Below are positions 29,584 to 33,516 of a stretch of 33,516 nt of DNA, one piece after another (position 1 is the stretch's first letter; each line of letters starts with the position of its first letter). The stretch spans positions 1-33,516 of the forward strand of contig CAZJQD010000036.1 of the NCBI GenBank assembly GCA_964548165.1. Reading direction: 5' to 3'. The notes beneath the pieces were generated by a model, which was not told where the DNA came from, made no database searches, and was given only the letters and a program-made list of their open reading frames with translations. The position numbers and the translations under genes were made by a program. Source of the stretch: CAZJQD01 sp964548165 [NCBI: uncultured bacterium]. Lineage in GTDB: Bacteria > UBA8481.

Positions 29584-32334
29584 ATGGCCGCCGAAGATGT
29601 GCTACGCGATTACGCCGACGACCTCGCTGACCCCGCCGCGGGCCAGGATGATGCCGAGATCCGCGAGTGGCTCGACTCGCTCGACGTCGTACTGAAGACC
29701 CAGGGGCCCCAGCGCGTCAGCGACGTCATCCGCGAGCTCCAGATCCGCGCCCAGCAGAACGGCGTCGAGCTCCCGTTCACCGCCAACACGCCCTACATCA
29801 ACTCCATCCCCGCCGACAAGCAGCCGCCCTACCCGGGGAGCCGCGAGCTCGAACGCCGCATCAAGTCGATCATCCGCTGGAACGCGATGTCGATGGTCGT
29901 CCGCGCCAACCGCGTCTCGAACGGCATCGGCGGCCACATCTCCACCTACGCCTCCGCCGCCACCCTCTACGAGGTCGGCTTCAACCACTTCTTCCGCGCC
30001 AAGAACGAGGACCACGAGGGAGACCTCATCTACTTCCAGGGCCACGCGTCCCCCGGCATCTATTCCCGCGCCTTTCTCGAGGGACGGCTCAGCGTGGAGA
30101 AGCTCGAGAACTTCCGCCGTGAACTCAAGCCCGGCGGCGGGCTCTCCTCGTACCCGCACCCCTGGCTCATGCCCGACTTCTGGGAGTTCCCCACGGTCTC
30201 GATGGGCCTCGGGCCCCTGATGGCCATCTACCAGGCGCGATTCAACCGCTACCTCGAGGACCGCGGTCTCAAGAACACCTCCGATTCGCACGTCTGGGCC
30301 TTCCTCGGGGACGGCGAGTGCGACGAGGCCGAGACGCTGGGCGCCATCACGTTGGCGGCTCGGGAACAGCTCGACAACCTCATCTTCGTCATCAACTGCA
30401 ACCTCCAGCGCCTCGACGGGCCCGTCCGCGGCAACGGCAAGATCATCCAGGAGCTCGAGGCCGCCTTCCGCGGCGCCGGCTGGAACGTCCTCAAGGTGGT
30501 CTGGGGCAGCGAGTGGGACTCGCTCCTCGCCAACGATCACAACGGAGACCTCGTGCGTCGCATGTCCGAGGTCGTCGACGGGCAATACCAGAAGTACACC
30601 GTCTCCTCCGGCAAGTACATCCGCGACCACTTCTTCGGCGCCACCGAGAAGCTCGCGAAGCTGACGGGAAACCTCTCCGACGAGCAGATCCGCCGGCTCA
30701 ACCGCGGCGGCCACGACCCGGCCAAGGTCTACGCCGCCTACAAGGCCGCCGTCGAGCACCGGGGATCGCCGACCTGCATCCTCGCGAAGACCGTGAAGGG
30801 TTACGGGCTCGGCGAGGCCGGCGAGGGCAAGAACATCACCCACCAGCAGAAGAAGCTCAACGAGGACGAGCTCCGCGAGTTCCGCACGCGGTTCGGGATC
30901 CCGATCTCCGACGAGGAGGTCTCCAAGGCGCCGTTCTACGTGCCGCCGAAGGATGGGCCCGAGATGCGCTACCTGCGCGAGCGCCGCGAAGCGCTCGGCG
31001 GCTACGTGCCCCAGCGCAAGGTCGTGAATATCCCGTTCGAGACGCCTGCCGAGGATCTCTTCGCGGAGTTCTACAAGTCCACGGAGGACCGCGAGGTCTC
31101 GACGACCATGGTCTTCGTCCGCATCCTCTCGAAGCTCCTGCGCGAGCCGAGCATCGCAAAGAACATCGTCCCGATCGTCCCTGACGAGGCCCGCACGTTC
31201 GGCATGGAGGCGCTCTTCCGCCAGTGCGGCATCTACTCCCACTCCGGGCAGAAGTACGAGCCCGTCGACTCCGACAGCCTCCTGTACTACAAGGAAGCGA
31301 CCGACGGGCAGATCCTGGAGGAGGGCATCAACGAGGCCGGGGCCATGTCGTCGTTCATCGCCGCCGGGTGCTCGCACGCCAACCACGGCGTGAACATGAT
31401 CCCGTTCTTCATCTACTACTCGATGTTCGGCTTCCAGCGGATCGGCGATCTCATCTGGGCCGCCGGCGACCTTCGTTGCCGCGGGTTCCTCCTCGGCGGC
31501 ACGGCCGGCCGCACCACCCTTGCCGGCGAGGGCCTCCAGCACCAGGACGGCCACAGCCACGTCCTCGCCTCGACGGTGCCCAACATCATGTCCTACGATC
31601 CCGCGTACGCCTACGAGCTGGCGATCATCATCCGCGACGGCATCCGCCGGATGTACGAGGACGGCGAGGACATCTTCTACTACATCACCGTTGGCAACGA
31701 GAATTACGTCCAGCCGGAACTCCCGGGCGCCGGGATGACGGGCGTCGATTCCACCGAGAGCGTGAAGAACGGGATCCTCAAGGGCCTCTACCGGCTCCGT
31801 CCCGCCACGCTCCTGCAGGCCAACCTCCCCGCCGATGCCCCCCGCGCCCAGCTGCTCGGGAGCGGATCGATCCTCAACGAGGTCGTCAAGGCGCAGGAGA
31901 TCCTCGCGAAGCAGTACGGCGTCGCCGCGGACGTCTGGAGCGTCACGAGCTACAAGGAGCTCCGCCGGGACGGCATGGAGTGCGAGCGGTTCAACCTCCT
32001 GAATCCGGCCGAACCCGCGCGCGTGCCGTACGTCACCCAGGCCCTCGGGGAAGCGCCAGGCGTCTACGTTGCGGCGTCCGATTACATGAAGGTCCTGCCG
32101 GATTCGATCAGCCGCTGGCTGCCGCGCCCGCTCTCGACTCTGGGCACCGACGGGTTCGGACGGAGCGAGAGCCGCGAAGCACTCAGGGACTTCTTCGAGG
32201 TCGACGCACGCTACGTGGTACTCGCAACGCTCGCGGCCCTCGCGCGCGAGGGGCGCATCAGCCGCGACGTGCCCGCCGCCGCCGTCAAGACGCTCGGCAT
32301 CGACCCCAACAAGCCCAATCCCCTCACCGCGTAA
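29584..32334 (+). CDS. aceE: Pyruvate dehydrogenase E1 component, homodimeric type
   Basis: A 916-residue E1 from ATG 29584; the frame opens at a TTG 20 codons earlier, but that stretch has no family similarity. The enzyme decarboxylates pyruvate with thiamine diphosphate and passes the acetyl group to E2. The ThDP motif is GDGECDEAETLGAIT...INCNLQRLDGPV. Other AceE hallmarks are NTPYINSIP, ERRIKSIIRWNAM, YFQGHASPGIYSRAFLEGRL, LSSYPHPWLMPDFW, HDPAKVYAAYKAA, PDEARTFGMEALFRQ and GLQHQDGHSH. The length is close to the approximately 890 residues of E. coli AceE. aceF follows 15 bases after the stop. No clear ribosome binding site precedes the start. Confidence 0.97.
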   Translation: MAAEDVLRDYADDLADPAAGQDDAEIREWLDSLDVVLKTQGPQRVSDVIRELQIRAQQNGVELPFTANTPYINSIPADKQPPYPGSRELERRIKSIIRWNAMSMVVRANRVSNGIGGHISTYASAATLYEVGFNHFFRAKNEDHEGDLIYFQGHASPGIYSRAFLEGRLSVEKLENFRRELKPGGGLSSYPHPWLMPDFWEFPTVSMGLGPLMAIYQARFNRYLEDRGLKNTSDSHVWAFLGDGECDEAETLGAITLAAREQLDNLIFVINCNLQRLDGPVRGNGKIIQELEAAFRGAGWNVLKVVWGSEWDSLLANDHNGDLVRRMSEVVDGQYQKYTVSSGKYIRDHFFGATEKLAKLTGNLSDEQIRRLNRGGHDPAKVYAAYKAAVEHRGSPTCILAKTVKGYGLGEAGEGKNITHQQKKLNEDELREFRTRFGIPISDEEVSKAPFYVPPKDGPEMRYLRERREALGGYVPQRKVVNIPFETPAEDLFAEFYKSTEDREVSTTMVFVRILSKLLREPSIAKNIVPIVPDEARTFGMEALFRQCGIYSHSGQKYEPVDSDSLLYYKEATDGQILEEGINEAGAMSSFIAAGCSHANHGVNMIPFFIYYSMFGFQRIGDLIWAAGDLRCRGFLLGGTAGRTTLAGEGLQHQDGHSHVLASTVPNIMSYDPAYAYELAIIIRDGIRRMYEDGEDIFYYITVGNENYVQPELPGAGMTGVDSTESVKNGILKGLYRLRPATLLQANLPADAPRAQLLGSGSILNEVVKAQEILAKQYGVAADVWSVTSYKELRRDGMECERFNLLNPAEPARVPYVTQALGEAPGVYVAASDYMKVLPDSISRWLPRPLSTLGTDGFGRSESREALRDFFEVDARYVVLATLAALAREGRISRDVPAAAVKTLGIDPNKPNPLTA

Positions 32335-32336
32335 CG

Positions 32337-32342
32337 AAAGGA
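32337..32342 (+). promoter_or_regulatory. Ribosome binding site of aceF
   Basis: AAAGGA lies 7 bases before ATG 32350 and fixes the aceF start, which also matches the usual N-terminus of a lipoyl domain. Confidence 0.75.
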
Positions 32343-32349
32343 CATCACC

Positions 32350-33516
32350 ATGGCCACAGACTTCAAGCTCCCCTTCCTCGGCGACGGCATCTCCTCGGCG
32401 TCCGTCGTGAAGGTCATGGTGAAACCGGGTGACCGCGTCACGCGCGGCCAGGCCCTCATCGAGGTGGAGACGGACAAGGCCGCGGTGGAAGTTCCCGCCG
32501 ACGTCGAGGGCACGGTCGTGTCGCTGGCGGTGAAGGCGGGCGACAAGGTCAACATCGGCCAGGTCATCCTCTCGGTTGACGGCGCCGGAGCTCCCGCCGT
32601 TGCGGCGTCAGCTCCCGCCGCTCCGGCTCGTCCGGCTCCGGCTCCTGCGGCTGCACCCGCTCCCCGACCGCAGCCCGCGCCCGCGGCGTCGGCTCCAGCG
32701 GCCGCGGTGGCCGCCAGGCCGGCAGCTGCGCCCGCTTCACCGTCGCCCGCGACCCCGGCGCCGGTGGCCCTAAGCCCCGCCGCTCCCTCCGCCACGGCCA
32801 CCGCGCCCGCCGTCCCCGCCGTCATCCAGCGCGAGCTCGTGGCGGCCGCACCCTCCGTCCGTCGACTCGCCCGCGAGCTCGGCCTCGATATCACCCAGGT
32901 GCCCGGCACCGGCCCCGGCGGCCGGATCTCGATCGAGGACGTGAAGGGCTTCTCGCGCCGCGCCAACATCGATGTCGGCGGATTTGTCACGCCGTCCGTC
33001 ACCGCCGTTCCCGTCGCGCTCCCCGACTTCTCCAAGTGGGGCAACGTCGAGCATGTCTCGATGTCGGGAGTGCGCAAGAAGACGGCCGATCACATGGCGC
33101 ACGCCTGGGCCACCATCCCGCACGTCACCCAGTTCGACCGCGCCAACATCGAGGATCTCGAGGAACTGCGCCGCACCTTCGGCAAGAAGGCGGAGGCCTC
33201 CGGAGGCAAGCTCACCGTCACCGCCATTCTCCTCAAGGTCATCGCCTCGGCCCTCAAGGTCTTCCCTCAGTTCAACGCCAGCGTCGATCCCGCCAACTCC
33301 GTGCTCATCTACAAGAAGTACATCAACATCGGCGTCGCCGTGGACACCGACCGCGGGCTCCTCGTCCCCGTCCTTCGGAACGTCGACAAGAAGAACATCA
33401 TCGAGCTCTCGGTCGAGCTGACCGCGGTTGCCGATCGCGCGCGAACCAATAAGACCACCCTCGAAGAGATGGAGGACTGCACCATCTTTCCTGCCAAGCA
33501 CTTCGTCATGCCCGAG
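32350..33516 (+). CDS. aceF: Dihydrolipoamide acetyltransferase (PDH E2), 3' end outside window
   Basis: The first 389 residues of the E2 core enzyme, open at the window edge. There is one lipoyl domain (residues 1-76) with the lipoylated Lys43 in VETDKAAVEV. A flexible Ala/Pro linker (about 78-155) leads to a peripheral-subunit-binding domain (about 163-198; SVRRLARELGLDITQVPGTG). The catalytic acetyltransferase domain starts at about 225 (MSGVRKKTADHM, IPHVTQFDRANI, VAVDTDRGLLVPVL). It accepts acetyl from AceE and forms acetyl-CoA, and the order aceE-aceF is the classical PDH operon. One oddity: after LEEME the sequence reads DCTIFPAK, where E2 enzymes usually have a GGTFTITN-like motif, so the last 14 codons look wrong. 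Confidence 0.93.
   Translation, partial: MATDFKLPFLGDGISSASVVKVMVKPGDRVTRGQALIEVETDKAAVEVPADVEGTVVSLAVKAGDKVNIGQVILSVDGAGAPAVAASAPAAPARPAPAPAAAPAPRPQPAPAASAPAAAVAARPAAAPASPSPATPAPVALSPAAPSATATAPAVPAVIQRELVAAAPSVRRLARELGLDITQVPGTGPGGRISIEDVKGFSRRANIDVGGFVTPSVTAVPVALPDFSKWGNVEHVSMSGVRKKTADHMAHAWATIPHVTQFDRANIEDLEELRRTFGKKAEASGGKLTVTAILLKVIASALKVFPQFNASVDPANSVLIYKKYINIGVAVDTDRGLLVPVLRNVDKKNIIELSVELTAVADRARTNKTTLEEMEDCTIFPAKHFVMPE

Noticed and set aside
29602-31560. Minus-strand frame of 652 codons opposite aceE
   Set aside because: It is antisense to a strongly conserved E1 enzyme and its product resembles nothing known.

Overview
This is chromosomal DNA (roughly 65% G+C by eye) from a diderm bacterium. 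It encodes an outer-membrane secretin, a lipoprotein, periplasmic and inner-membrane pilus-type assembly proteins, and a homodimeric-type pyruvate dehydrogenase. No gene pins down the phylum. The odd domain fusions would fit a little-studied lineage, but that is a guess. There are no rRNA or tRNA genes, insertion sequences or CRISPR arrays that I can see. Coding density is very high and no gap between genes exceeds 300 bases.

Layout. (1) 1-1684, plus strand: the end of metK with a strong terminator, then a two-gene unit of a small unknown protein and a zinc-finger DnaC/DnaI-like AAA+ ATPase. (2) 1692-8840, minus strand: an envelope carbohydrate cluster. It has two copies of a pair (a PilZ-like/GYF/transmembrane/TPR protein plus a membrane-anchored CIA30/CBM11-like protein), around a GH144-type glucanase with a C-terminal CBM9-like domain and a third CIA30-like protein that is a lipoprotein. 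Two LacI-type operators, each followed by TTGACA, precede its two transcription units. (3) 8969-25348, minus strand: secG followed by a tightly coupled type IV pilus/DNA-uptake alignment operon, pilM-pilN (fused), pilO, pilP, an eight-Ig-domain protein and a 2789-residue pilQ-like secretin. (4) 25510-26469, minus strand: cysK. (5) 26587-29434, plus strand: a GT4 glycosyltransferase and an ArnT/PMT-like membrane glycosyltransferase. (6) 29584-33516, plus strand: aceE and the start of aceF.

The most exciting region is the pil operon. The secretin carries an AMIN domain, two Ig-like domains, an N0 domain, about twenty successive N1-type ring-building domains where ordinary PilQ has one or a few, the secretin core, and then four ComEA-like helix-hairpin-helix DNA-binding modules. 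The gene between pilP and pilQ encodes a large exported protein with eight Ig-like repeats, an AMIN-like domain and TPR-like segments, built from the same parts as the secretin N-terminus. PilM is fused to PilN, and a repetitive proline-rich insert of about 258 residues interrupts its actin-like fold. Together they suggest a greatly elongated trans-envelope channel with built-in DNA-binding domains, plausibly a transformation or pilus machine. The architecture is read directly from the sequence; the function is inferred.

Regulation. TTGAC-type -35 boxes recur before several genes (8840, 6645, secG, cysK, aceE). In the first three the start codon lies very close to the predicted transcription start, so near-leaderless mRNAs are possible. 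Within the operons, start and stop codons overlap (ATGA or TGATG), which points to translational coupling.
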